Assembly (NCBI RefSeq): GCF_001956985.1
Contig: NZ_CP019082.1
Span: 6,014,001 to 6,078,000 of the forward strand
Origin: Paludisphaera borealis
GTDB taxonomy: Bacteria > Planctomycetota > Planctomycetia > Isosphaerales > Isosphaeraceae
Length of the DNA: 64,000 nt
Direction of reading: 5' to 3'
The translations under genes were made by a program, and so were the position numbers. Each line of letters opens with the position of its first letter. Position 1 is the stretch's first letter. Shown piece by piece: positions 45,257 through 54,004 of this stretch. A model generated the notes under the pieces. The model worked only from the letters and a program-made list of their open reading frames with translations. It was not told the DNA's origin and ran no database searches.

Positions 45257-46507
45257 ATGCGGTTGGCCTTGAATTTCCCGCGCATCGATCCCACGCGAGG
45301 CGGGGCCGAGACGTACATCGTCGACCTCTGCCGGAGCCTAGTTCAGGCCGGTCATCATGTCGATCTGTACGCCTCGAGCTGGGCGGAAGGTGCCTTGCCC
45401 GCCGAAGTGCGCTGCATCAAGGTCGAAACCCAGGGCGCGAGCCGTCGCGGGCAGATCAAGAGCTTCGCCGACGCCTCGGCCCGGGCCCTTGAAAACGCCC
45501 AGTACGACTGCACCGTGGGCTTCATCAACACCTACGAGCACGACGTCATCATCCCGCAAGGAGGCGTCCATCGCGGCAGCCTCCAGGCGAATTCGATGCG
45601 GTTCTCCAGCCCGCTGGTTCGTCGACTTTACGTTCTGGGCAAGGTGCTCAATCCGAAATACTGGACCTACCGCGCCATCGAGCGTCGGCAGTATGCGCCT
45701 CGTCGTCAGGCCCGGGTGATCGCCGTCAGCAACATGGTCAAGGGGCACGTTCAGGAATTCGAGAACGTCCTGCCCCCCTTGATTCACGTCGTCCCCAACG
45801 CGATCGACCCGGCGCGGGTGCAGGTCGCCCAGCCGTCGGCCGTCCGCTGCGGGTTCCGCAATCGTCTCGGCCTCGAACCCAACGACCTCGTCGGCCTGTT
45901 CGTCGGCCACAATTACGCCCTCAAGGGCCTCAAGCCGCTGATCCGCGCTCTGGCCGCTCGCCGGCGCGAAGGCGCCCGGCCGATCCACGCGCTCGTCTGC
46001 GGCGGCGGCCGGACCGGTCCGTACCGTCGGCTGGCCGACAAGCTGGGAGTCGGCGACGTCGTCCACTTCCTCGGCTTCCATAACGACGTCCGCGAGTGCT
46101 ACTGGTCGAGCGACTTCTTCGTCTTGCCGACCTACTACGACCCGTGTTCGCTGGTGGTCCTGGAAGCCCTCGCGTGCGGCTTGCCCGTGATCACCACCAC
46201 CTGCAACGGCGCCAGCGAGTTGATGACCGACGGCCGCCAAGGCTACGTCTTGACCTCGCCCGACGCCCAGGGCGAACTCGTCGCCGCGCTTGATCACATG
46301 ACCGACGACGACCAGCGGCGCGCCATGGCGGCCGAGGCCGTGAAGCTCGGCCAGGCGCAGACGTTCGACCGCCACGTCGCGGCGCTTTTGAAGGTTTTCC
46401 AGGAAGTCGCCGCAAGCAAGGCGAGGCACGGATCGCACGGCCGTCACACGGGCTCCGGGCCGCACGCCGCGGTCAGCCCGAGCCGCAAGAAAGCCGGGCG
46501 CGGCTAG
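45257..46507 (+). CDS. Glycosyltransferase family 4 (GT-B)
   Basis: 416 residues from ATG 45257 with GGGAG upstream. MRLALNFPRIDPTRGGAETYIVDLCRSL is the usual GT4 opening. The donor-binding region has GLFVGHNYALKGLKPLIRAL and the E-x7-E motif in VLEALACGLPVITTTCNGASELM. By its place in the cluster it is likely an LPS core transferase, similar in layout to WaaG. The C-terminus has an extra 25-residue His/Arg/Ser-rich tail. Confidence 0.9.
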   Translation: MRLALNFPRIDPTRGGAETYIVDLCRSLVQAGHHVDLYASSWAEGALPAEVRCIKVETQGASRRGQIKSFADASARALENAQYDCTVGFINTYEHDVIIPQGGVHRGSLQANSMRFSSPLVRRLYVLGKVLNPKYWTYRAIERRQYAPRRQARVIAVSNMVKGHVQEFENVLPPLIHVVPNAIDPARVQVAQPSAVRCGFRNRLGLEPNDLVGLFVGHNYALKGLKPLIRALAARRREGARPIHALVCGGGRTGPYRRLADKLGVGDVVHFLGFHNDVRECYWSSDFFVLPTYYDPCSLVVLEALACGLPVITTTCNGASELMTDGRQGYVLTSPDAQGELVAALDHMTDDDQRRAMAAEAVKLGQAQTFDRHVAALLKVFQEVAASKARHGSHGRHTGSGPHAAVSPSRKKAGRG

Positions 46508-46561
46508 CCCGCCGTCGGGATCGAAGAACAGGTTCAAGACCCAGGGAAGGGGAGCGGAACG

Positions 46562-47317
46562 ATGAAGGCCGTGATTCTGGCGGGTGGCAAGGGGACGAGG
46601 CTGCGGCCCTATACGCACGTTCTGCCCAAGCCGTTGATGCCGCTCGGCGAGGACGACCCGATGCCGATCATCGAGGTCGTGCTCCGCCAGCTCGTCCGGT
46701 TCGGCTTTCTCGACGTCACGATCATCACCGGCTACCTCAGCGAACTGATGGAGAGCTTCTGCGGCGACGGCCGGAAGTTCGGCGCTCGGATCTCGTATCG
46801 CCGCGAGGTCACGCCGCTGGGGACCGCCGGCGGTCTCACGCTGCTGAACCGGCCGACCGAGCCCGTGCTCGTCATCAACGGCGACATCCTCACGACGCTC
46901 GATTATGGCGCGATGCACGCGTTCCATCGCGACCGAGGGGCCGCCGCCACGATCGCGTCGTATCCGCGCGAGGTCAAAATCGACTTCGGCGTCCTCCAGT
47001 TCGGCGACGATCCGCACGTCTTGACGGGATACCAGGAAAAGCCCGAGTATTCGTTCCAGGTGAGCATGGGCGTTTACATCCTCGACCCCCAGGCCTGGGA
47101 CTTCCTCAAGGCCGGGGAAGCCGTCACCATGCCCGAGCTGCTCGAAGCCATGCGAACGACCGGCAAGGCGGTCCACTGCTACCGGCAGAAGTGCTACTGG
47201 CTCGACATCGGCCGGCACGACGACTACGCCACGGCCAACGAGATCTTCGACAACCGCCGAGCCGCGTTCCTCGGGCAGACCGACAAGTCGATCCTCAAAA
47301 TCGGGCGCGACCAGTGA
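46562..47317 (+). CDS. Sugar-1-phosphate nucleotidyltransferase
   Basis: 251 residues. AVILAGGKGTRLRPYTHVLPKPLMPLG is the nucleotidyltransferase signature (GxGTR, then PKP). VLVINGDILTTLDY holds the metal-binding Asp after the Gly, and GVYILDPQAWDFL and CYWLDIGRHDDYA complete the fold. The size and lack of a C-terminal beta-helix fit HddC- or RmlA-like enzymes making NDP-sugars. The nucleotide and sugar cannot be specified. It is probably a precursor supplier for the adjacent transferases. Confidence 0.88.
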   Translation: MKAVILAGGKGTRLRPYTHVLPKPLMPLGEDDPMPIIEVVLRQLVRFGFLDVTIITGYLSELMESFCGDGRKFGARISYRREVTPLGTAGGLTLLNRPTEPVLVINGDILTTLDYGAMHAFHRDRGAAATIASYPREVKIDFGVLQFGDDPHVLTGYQEKPEYSFQVSMGVYILDPQAWDFLKAGEAVTMPELLEAMRTTGKAVHCYRQKCYWLDIGRHDDYATANEIFDNRRAAFLGQTDKSILKIGRDQ

Positions 47318-47334
47318 CCTTGGACCCCTCCTTG

Positions 47335-49104
47335 ATGACGTCTTTCTCGCTGACCGCTCTCGCGTCGTACGCGCTCGGGTCAGTTCCGTTCGGCTATATC
47401 GTCTATTACCTGGCGACCCGGACCGACGTCCGAACGGTCGGATCGGGCAACATCGGCGCGACGAACGTGGGCCGGTTGCTCGGCTTCCGCTACTTTGTGC
47501 TCGTCTTCGTCCTCGACCTGCTCAAGGGGCTGCTGCCGACGGCGGGCTTGCCCTGGCTGGCGGGTTGGCTCGGCTTGCCGACGCCCGCCGAGCTGCCTGT
47601 CGTGGCGGCCCTGGCGGCGATCGTGGGGCACAACTTCCCCGTCTACCTCGGATTTCGAGGGGGCAAGGGGGTCGCCACCAGCCTGGGGGCGCTGCTGGCG
47701 CTCGATCCGATCGCCTGCGCCGCGGCAACGATCGGGTTCTTCGCGGTCTTCCTCGTCACGCGATACGTCTCGCTGTCGTCGATGACCGGGGGCGTTGCGT
47801 TCGTGGCCGCGTACTTCGCGCGAACCGCCGAGCCCTGGAGCCGGGAGCACCGCGCCATGAGCCTGCTCGCGCTGGCGGTCGTCGGACTGTTGATCCTCCG
47901 GCACCGCAAGAACATCGGCCGCCTGATCGCCGGGACCGAAACCAAGGTTCCGCTTCGAGGTCGAAAATCGGGGGGGCCTCCGTCCGCTCTGCCGGCCGGC
48001 AAGATTCAGCCGATGATCCTTCTGAGCCTCGCGTTCGCGGCTGTCTCGATCGTCGCGGGGGCGTCGTGGCTGATCCATCGCGCTCGGACTCCGATCGAGG
48101 TCCAGGCGGGACCGTGGAACCTGCGGGAGACCGACCGCGAGTCGACGGGCCAGCAGCGATCGACCCGCGTCGTCTTCAACGACCGAGGGGACAAGCTCGC
48201 GGTGATGTGCCCGCGCTACAACCGCGTGCTGGTGTACCGCATCGCCGACGATTTCACTCTCGAACTCCTGTCGAAGATCGAAGTCGCCGGCCGACCGGTG
48301 GCGATCGCGGCGGCGGGCGATAAGCTTGTCGTTCTCCTGCGTCCCGCGAATGACCGGAAGCATCTGGAACCCGGCTGGTCCGAGGTCTTCACCTTTGCCG
48401 GCTCGCAGGTCGGGCCGCGAATCCTCGCCGGCTATTACCCTGACGACCTGAGCGTGACGCCCGACGGCCGCCATCTTCTGGTTCTGTGTTCCGGACGCGC
48501 CGAGGGGGACGCGGACAAGCCGTCGCCCGAACTGACCGTCCTGCCGGCCGACTTCGGCTCGAACGCCCCCGAGCCGCTAGGCCGCGTGACTTTCGAGTCC
48601 GGCGACGATCCCGACCGCCTGACAGTCTCATCGGGGGGGACGCGCGTCCTGGTGTCGCTCGCGCATTCGAAGCAGTCGATCGCCGTGGACCTCGCCGACC
48701 TCGCCGCTCCGGTCGCATCGGGTCGCACTGATCTCGCGGCCGACGAATTCCCCTACGTTTCGCAGGCGCCCGACGGCGACTGGATCGTCATGCCGACGGG
48801 CCGCGAGTCCGAGGCGGTCGTCGTGTCGGCTCCGCACTCGTCAGCCTCCCCCGACTACCTCGTCCTGACCCGGCCCGAGGACTCGGCGCTCGAGATCGTT
48901 CAGGTGTCGCCCCGGCGCACGCTGGGCCAGTTCCCCGTGAAGGGGCCGTTCAACCTCGGCGGGACCGAGACGTCGGGCCTGGCCTATTGCCGACCACGGA
49001 GTCTCCTGGCCGTCACCACAAAGCCGGGGACCATCCATCTGATCCACCTTGAGTCTCGACTCGACGCCGCCGATCAGGTCGCCGCGACGGTCCCGGTTCG
49101 ATGA
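47335..49104 (+). CDS. plsY: PlsY glycerol-3-phosphate acyltransferase fused to a beta-propeller-like domain
   Basis: 589 residues from ATG 47335; a GTG at 47314 overlapping the previous stop is possible. Residues 1 to about 215 are a complete PlsY, with GSGNIGATNVGR, GHNFPVYLGFRGGKGVATS and RHRKNIGRLIAGTE covering all three family motifs. Single-domain PlsY proteins are about 200 residues. A membrane helix follows (about 228-246) and then about 330 residues of repeating beta strands resembling an YVTN/WD-type propeller (RVLVYRIADD, LSVTPDGRHLLVL, VSQAPDGDWIVMP). PlsY acylates glycerol-3-phosphate from acyl-phosphate to begin phospholipid synthesis. The role of the extra, probably periplasmic domain is unknown. 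Confidence 0.85.
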   Translation: MTSFSLTALASYALGSVPFGYIVYYLATRTDVRTVGSGNIGATNVGRLLGFRYFVLVFVLDLLKGLLPTAGLPWLAGWLGLPTPAELPVVAALAAIVGHNFPVYLGFRGGKGVATSLGALLALDPIACAAATIGFFAVFLVTRYVSLSSMTGGVAFVAAYFARTAEPWSREHRAMSLLALAVVGLLILRHRKNIGRLIAGTETKVPLRGRKSGGPPSALPAGKIQPMILLSLAFAAVSIVAGASWLIHRARTPIEVQAGPWNLRETDRESTGQQRSTRVVFNDRGDKLAVMCPRYNRVLVYRIADDFTLELLSKIEVAGRPVAIAAAGDKLVVLLRPANDRKHLEPGWSEVFTFAGSQVGPRILAGYYPDDLSVTPDGRHLLVLCSGRAEGDADKPSPELTVLPADFGSNAPEPLGRVTFESGDDPDRLTVSSGGTRVLVSLAHSKQSIAVDLADLAAPVASGRTDLAADEFPYVSQAPDGDWIVMPTGRESEAVVVSAPHSSASPDYLVLTRPEDSALEIVQVSPRRTLGQFPVKGPFNLGGTETSGLAYCRPRSLLAVTTKPGTIHLIHLESRLDAADQVAATVPVR

Positions 49105-49204
49105 CCGATCGGCTAGCTGAGGGGGCCTCGCATCTGTTAAAATAGAGAAGTACGGAACACTTTCCCGACCGCGACGGACGGCCCGCCCCGGGAGCCTTGC
49201 CGCT

Positions 49205-49846
49205 TTGGAACACGCACAGAGTTCAGGACCTTGGTTTTGCCCGGGATGCCGCAGGCCGGCCACGCCGACAGCCTATTCAAAGGCGTGCGCGCACTGCGGC
49301 GACCGCCTGATCTCGAAGGGTTATTGCCCGGTCTGCGAGGACTTTCTGTCGCTCCCCGCCGGTGATTCCTGCCCGAAGCACCAGATCACGCTCGAAAGCC
49401 ACGCCCCGCCAGGGCTGACCGGTCGTCTCGCCGACGAGTCGTCCGCCTGGGTCGAGGTGGGCCATTACGCCGACTCGCTGGCATGCCAGCCTCCTCGCAT
49501 TCGTCTGGAAGCCGAGGGCATCCCGACGATGATCGACGGTGAGCGCATGGGGGATCGGTCGATGTACTCGGTCGCCACGGGCGGCGTCCTCCTTCGCGTT
49601 CCCGAGAACCTCGCGGACGAAGCCCGGATTATCCTCTCGCAAACCTGGTCCGCCACCGCCGCTGCGCTCGATATCGAGGAAGACTGGCCGGACGACGAAG
49701 AAGGCGAAGTGCCGGCCCGTGAGCCAGATACCCACCACTTCGCCCCGGAAAACGTCTCGCCCCTCGCTTCCCTGGCGGTTCTCGCCCTCGGACTCGCGCT
49801 GATCCTCGCAGCGCTGACGTTCCTGAACTGGTTCAAAACGAACTGA
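49205..49846 (+). CDS. Zinc-ribbon membrane protein of unknown function
   Basis: 213 residues from a TTG start with GGGAG 10 bases upstream; no ATG or GTG lies nearby in frame. Two or three zinc-ribbon knuckles fill the first 65 residues (FCPGCRRP, CAHCGDRL, YCPVCEDF, SCPKH). A middle segment (about 80-150) resembles a DUF2007-like small domain (VEVGHYADSLACQPPRIRLEAEGIPTMIDGE). An acidic stretch and a C-terminal membrane helix (about 190-208) end it. The protein is probably an inner-membrane protein with a cytosolic zinc ribbon. Function unknown. Confidence 0.75.
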   Translation: MEHAQSSGPWFCPGCRRPATPTAYSKACAHCGDRLISKGYCPVCEDFLSLPAGDSCPKHQITLESHAPPGLTGRLADESSAWVEVGHYADSLACQPPRIRLEAEGIPTMIDGERMGDRSMYSVATGGVLLRVPENLADEARIILSQTWSATAAALDIEEDWPDDEEGEVPAREPDTHHFAPENVSPLASLAVLALGLALILAALTFLNWFKTN

Positions 49847-49989
49847 CCGCTCGGACTCTCGGGAACCGGCTCCAAAACCACGGCCTTCTCGCCGATCCTC
49901 TCGGGATCGAACCGTGTCCCCCTTGGCGAGGTTGCTAGAATGCCACATCGATGAAGCCTGGACACTTGTTGGCACGTGGAGTTGGTTAA

Positions 49990-51594
49990 ATGGCGGAAGC
50001 GGGAAAAAATGGGAATTCCGGGGATGAAGTCGAACAAAGGGATGTAAGCTCAGAAGGGACGCCGATGCCGCATCGGCGGATGGTGACGGCGGCGTTGCTG
50101 GTGGCGATGACGGTCACGGCGCTTGAGCAGCTTGTGGTTTCGCCGGCGATGCCGACGATCATCTCGCAGCTCAAGGGGTTCGAGATTTATCCGTGGGTCG
50201 TGTCGGCGTATCTGCTGGCCGCCACGGTCAGTACGCCGATCTACGGCAAGCTGGCCGACCTGTTCGGTCGCAAGCGAGTGCTGCTGTTCGGGCTGGCGCT
50301 CTTCAGCGCGGGGTCGATGCTTTCGGGCGCGGCGCAGAGCATGGGGCAGTTGATCGCGATGCGGTCGATCCAGGGGCTGGGCGCGGGGGCCGTGGGGCCG
50401 ATCGTTCTGACCCTGCTCGGCGACCTCTTCACGCTGAAAGAGCGGGCGCGGATTCAGGGGCTTTTCGCCGCCGTCTGGGGGCTGTCGAGCGTCGCCGGGC
50501 CGATGATCGGCGGCTGGCTCACGGTCGAGCTGGGATGGCGCTGGGTCTTCTTCGTCAGCGTCCCATTCGCGGCGATCGCGATCGTGATGCTCGTGGTGGC
50601 GGTTCACGAGCGGGTCGAGCCGCGCCGGGTGGCGCCGATCGACTGGGCCGGCGCAGGGTTGCTGACGGCGGGGCTGTCGGGGCTGTTGCTGATCGTGCTG
50701 GACGGCGCCTCGCTCGGGCTGACGAACTGCCTGATCCTGGGCGCGGCGACCCTCGCCTTGATGACGGGCTTCGTGGCCTGGGAGCGCCGCGCGGCCGATC
50801 CGATCCTGCCGATCGACTTGATGACCCGGCGGGTGATCGCGACCTCCGTGGCGGGCAGCTTCTTGATCGGCGGCATCCTCTTCGGGATCGAGACATACGT
50901 GCCTCTGTACGTGCAAGGGGTGCTCGGCGGGACCGCCAAGGAGGCGGGCAGAGCGCTCATGCCGTTGTTCTTGGCCTGGGCGGTTAGCGTCACCGTGGCG
51001 GCCCGGGCGGTGGTGCGGTGGGGGTTCCGGGGCGCCGGCGTGTTCGGATCGTGCTTCATCGCGGCGGGCATGCTGACGCTCGCGGTCGGGGCGGCTTACC
51101 CGTCGACCGCCAGACTGACGTTCGCGGTGGGGTTGGTCGTGATGGGGATCGGGATGGGGCCGACTTCATTAAGCTTCATCCTCGCGGTGCAGCACGCGGT
51201 GAACTGGGGCCAACGGGGTGTGGCGACGGGCGCCGTGCAGTTCTTCCGGACCATCGGCGGGGCGATCGGCGTCGGCGCTCTTGGCGGCGCCCTGGCCTGG
51301 GAGCTCTCGCGGTTGCTGAAGATCGCCGGCGCGGCGGGCGTCGACGTAGGCTCGGCCTTGCGGACCGAGACGCACCACCTGCTCCCGACCGGCGCCCTGG
51401 CCCTCGTCCAGACGAGCCTCGCTCATTCGCTGCGGGACGTCTACTTGATGATGGTGTTCCTGTCCGTCGGCTGCCTGGTCTGCGCCGTCTGGCTGCCGGG
51501 CCAGGGCGAACCGGCGTCGTCCGAGACCGACCAGGCCGCCGAGGCCCAGCCGGTCGACATCGAGAACCTTGCGATCGCCGGCGGCGAGGCGTGA
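49990..51594 (+). CDS. MFS drug exporter, DHA2 (14-helix) type
   Basis: 534 residues. The first 30 are hydrophilic, then 14 predicted helices follow. ALEQLVVSPAMPTIISQL is the DHA2 opening. GKLADLFGRKRVLLFGLALF is MFS motif A. RSIQGLGAGAVGPIVLTLLGDLF and GLFAAVWGLSSVAGPMIGGWL are motifs B and C. It would export drugs or metabolites in exchange for protons. No regulator or membrane-fusion partner is adjacent, and the TolC-like gene is 12 kb away. GGAG precedes the ATG. Confidence 0.9.
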   Translation: MAEAGKNGNSGDEVEQRDVSSEGTPMPHRRMVTAALLVAMTVTALEQLVVSPAMPTIISQLKGFEIYPWVVSAYLLAATVSTPIYGKLADLFGRKRVLLFGLALFSAGSMLSGAAQSMGQLIAMRSIQGLGAGAVGPIVLTLLGDLFTLKERARIQGLFAAVWGLSSVAGPMIGGWLTVELGWRWVFFVSVPFAAIAIVMLVVAVHERVEPRRVAPIDWAGAGLLTAGLSGLLLIVLDGASLGLTNCLILGAATLALMTGFVAWERRAADPILPIDLMTRRVIATSVAGSFLIGGILFGIETYVPLYVQGVLGGTAKEAGRALMPLFLAWAVSVTVAARAVVRWGFRGAGVFGSCFIAAGMLTLAVGAAYPSTARLTFAVGLVVMGIGMGPTSLSFILAVQHAVNWGQRGVATGAVQFFRTIGGAIGVGALGGALAWELSRLLKIAGAAGVDVGSALRTETHHLLPTGALALVQTSLAHSLRDVYLMMVFLSVGCLVCAVWLPGQGEPASSETDQAAEAQPVDIENLAIAGGEA

Positions 51595-51625
51595 CCGGCG
51601 GTCGGCTCGCCGGGGCGAGCAAGGC

Positions 51626-52681
51626 TCACCATGGTCTTCGGCGCTTGCCGCGGCGGGGCTCGTACCAGTACCAGGGCATGGCCATGCGCTGAAAGACCCT
51701 CAGTCCCGACGCGATGACCACGAATCCCATGAACATCAGGATCAGCGGCATCAAAGCGGGCAGGATCGCCAGGAACAGGCCCAGCACCCAGAGCAGGACC
51801 CAGCCCTTGATGAGCATGGCGACGACGTCGGTTACACGGAGATTGGACGCCAGCGTTTGGAGCCGGCTCGCCGCAACGGCCAGGTCGTCCAGGACCGATC
51901 GCGAAGGGAACCCGAAGCCGTCTCGGGGCTGGTAGGTTCGCGGCGAGGGCTGGTGTTGGACGTCGGCCAGCGACCGTCGGACGTCGCCGATCCGCTCCTC
52001 CGCGCCGATAGGATCGGCGGTGAGGATCTTCTCGGCGTCGTCCAGCTCGCGCTGGGCCAGCCGAGCCTCGCGGCGGTACAGGTCGCTGGCGCCGCTCGAC
52101 AGCTCGCCCCCCTCGAGCGCGTGTTCGACCAGGCTTAGTTGCCGCCGCGCTTCTCTCACCGATTTCCGGGCGACCTCGTGGGCCAGGTTGAGCCGGTCGA
52201 GACTCGCCTCGCAGAGACTCGACTGCTTGATCAGGTCTTCGAGACCGCCACCGGCCAGCAGTTCGCGAGCCTCCTCGGTCGGCTTGACTCCGAACGTCGA
52301 CGCGGACCGCATCCGTTGCTCGGCCTGGTTCCAGACCTCCATCACCGCCAGCCACCGCTCCCACATCCGTTCCAGGTCCGCGCTCACCTGGTCGTACAAC
52401 GCCAATGTCGCCCCCGTCATCGGCTCGACGAAGTCCGGGTCGGTGCTCGGCAGCGTCTTGTGGCGCTGTCGCAGCGAGTCTAGCTGATCCATCAGGCCGA
52501 CGGCCCGCTCGCGGAACTGCTTGAACTGCTCTTCGACGGTGATTTGGAGCTGTCGCCTGCGCTGATACAGAACGATGAGCGCGACGAGGCCCAGGAGCCC
52601 GAACAGGAGGATCAAGCCCAGCGGCAGCTTGATCTCGGGCCAGCCGATCAACGACCAGGTCACGATGGAGGTCCGAAGCAT
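51626..52681 (-). CDS. Membrane protein with a coiled-coil domain, function unknown
   Basis: 351 residues from the second candidate start (ATG 52681); starting at ATG 52732 adds 17 mostly basic residues. A membrane helix at about 17-40 is followed by about 220 residues of predicted helix and coiled coil (EEQFKQFRERAVGLMDQLDSL, EARRQLSLVEHALEGG, RREARLAQRELDDAEKIL). The C-terminus has two more hydrophobic segments and a basic end. I do not recognise the family. It may be a membrane-associated scaffold. It converges with the MFS gene. Confidence 0.7.
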   Translation of the reverse strand: MLRTSIVTWSLIGWPEIKLPLGLILLFGLLGLVALIVLYQRRRQLQITVEEQFKQFRERAVGLMDQLDSLRQRHKTLPSTDPDFVEPMTGATLALYDQVSADLERMWERWLAVMEVWNQAEQRMRSASTFGVKPTEEARELLAGGGLEDLIKQSSLCEASLDRLNLAHEVARKSVREARRQLSLVEHALEGGELSSGASDLYRREARLAQRELDDAEKILTADPIGAEERIGDVRRSLADVQHQPSPRTYQPRDGFGFPSRSVLDDLAVAASRLQTLASNLRVTDVVAMLIKGWVLLWVLGLFLAILPALMPLILMFMGFVVIASGLRVFQRMAMPWYWYEPRRGKRRRPW

Positions 52682-52894
52682 CGAGTTCCAGGTTCCTTTC
52701 TTTCGAGGTCGAGAACGGCGTCGCCGTCCCATCTCAAACTATCCGTCGCCGCCCCACGAACACCCGCCGTCCGTCTCGCGACGTTGCATGCGCGGGATGC
52801 GCCATCATGCGAAAACCGTTCCGCATTCGCTCCAAAACGTCGGCCCCTTGAGGCCGGCCTCGCCCAACCGCCTCGGACACCGACCGACTCGCGG

Positions 52895-53400
52895 ATTTTG
52901 GGTTCGTTTGCTGTTTCCATGATCGCCCATGAAGAGTCGCAACCTGTTGTCCTCAAGTGTTTTGTATCGGCCTCTGAATTTGGCTTCGATCGCGCGGAAA
53001 ACCCCTCGGCGCCTCGCATCTGCTTCTCGCTTCCTCACCCCTTCGGATTGGGTCCGTTCGCGCGGAAAACACTCGATTTTCTTCCACAGGCGACCTTCCA
53101 GCGCCCTCGCCATTGGATGAGGACGCCCCCGACGAATTGGGTCCGTTCGCTCCGAATTCCCCGGGCCAGCTCCTGGGGAAATCGCTGTAAATTGAGATCA
53201 AAAAACGTATTGCGTCTCTTCAGTCGACTCCGGAAATTGGCTTCGTTTGCTCACGAATCCGGTGCCAACGGGTTGAATGACCGCCCTGTTTCACCCGGTC
53301 GTCCTCGATTCGCGTCGATGCGCGGATTGAGTCCGCTCGCGCGTTTTTGCCCCCCACGGCGACTCGTTCCCCTCGCATCGCCGGCTGATCGGATTGGGTT
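52895..53400 (-). repeat. Interspersed array of the CGAACGGACCCAAT motif, array B (minus strand)
   Basis: Seven copies read on the minus strand, with plus-strand starts (ATTGGG...) at about 52896, 52977, 53047, 53136, 53236, 53326 and 53393, spaced 67-100 bp. 53047 and 53136 match the consensus exactly; 53326 has two changes; 53393 is truncated. Two subtypes appear, GCGCGAACGGACCCAAT and a GTGAGCAAACGAAGCCAAT type (53236), the latter nearly identical to the variant at 4236-4253 in array A. Intervals share no other similarity. Confidence 0.78.
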
Positions 53401-53437
53401 GCCATGGAAAGAGTCCCGCGAGGGCATGCCCCGATAC

Positions 53438-53773
53438 AAACCATCATGACGCCGTCGGCACACCGGACCCCATGAAAATGAGCTGACGAGAAGTCACGCG
53501 GGCGGCCTCTGAATGGAAGCCCGAAGCGCCAGCGAGTGAATCTCCGGTCGGCCAGCGGGGAATTCACTCGCTGGCGCTTCGAGCTGATCTGAAAAATCGC
53601 CTTGGGACGAACCAGTGCATGCCCGAGTACAAGCCCGAAGCGCCAGCGAGTGCATTTCCGGTCGGCCGTTCGGGTCCATGCACTCGCTGGCGCTTCGGGC
53701 TTGTACTCGGACCCGGCCGGCGCGATGCCCCATTTTCATGAGGCCGGGTGTCCCCACGGCGTCATGGTGGTTT
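53438..53773. repeat. Nested palindromic element, copies B1 and B2 with inverted ends
   Basis: The outer ends, about 53438-53480 and 53729-53773, are imperfect inverted copies beginning CAAACCATCATGACGCCGT (also at 3520). Inside are two REP-like hairpins. B1 has arms 53517-53538 and 53565-53585 with a mismatch. B2 has perfect 33-bp arms 53623-53655 and 53678-53710 around a 22-base loop. The core AAGCCCGAAGCGCCAGCGAG is shared with copy A. The structure resembles a non-autonomous mobile element with a secondary insertion or a duplicated palindrome. Confidence 0.78.
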
Positions 53774-53819
53774 GTATTCGAACCGAGTCGACCACCTGGG
53801 CCGCGCATCCTTCGCTCGA

Positions 53820-53848
53820 TTGCCAAAGACCCTGTCGGTCGCTAATTC
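53820..53848 (+). promoter_or_regulatory. Possible promoter of the cupin gene
   Basis: TTGCCA (53820-53825) and TAATTC (53843-53848) are 17 bases apart in an AT-richer stretch, about 155 bases before the cupin start. Both boxes deviate from consensus. Confidence 0.3.
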
Positions 53849-54004
53849 TCCAATCTAAATATACGACATGGGAGGCTCGATCGAGGAAGCCTCGTCGGGG
53901 GGGCTGTTTGGTCGGACGGTCGACATCCCGGTTCCAACACTCGTTCCTCCGGTTTACGATGACGCCTTGTCCTGGAACCGCCAATGACGACCGGAGTTCG
54001 CCCC

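Larger units (their letters stand above)
52682..54004. other. Repeat-rich non-coding region, 1.3 kb
   Basis: It holds the second interspersed motif array (52895-53400) and a nested palindromic element (53438-53773), then an AT-richer 230 bp that probably carries the cupin gene promoter. No reading frame here looks genuine. The same two modules, in the same relative order and orientation, occupy 3520-4662. Confidence 0.7.

Noticed and set aside
45338-47218. 626-codon minus-strand frame opposite GT4 and nucleotidyltransferase genes
   Set aside because: Both sense genes carry catalytic motifs; the antisense frame spans two genes and the gap between them.
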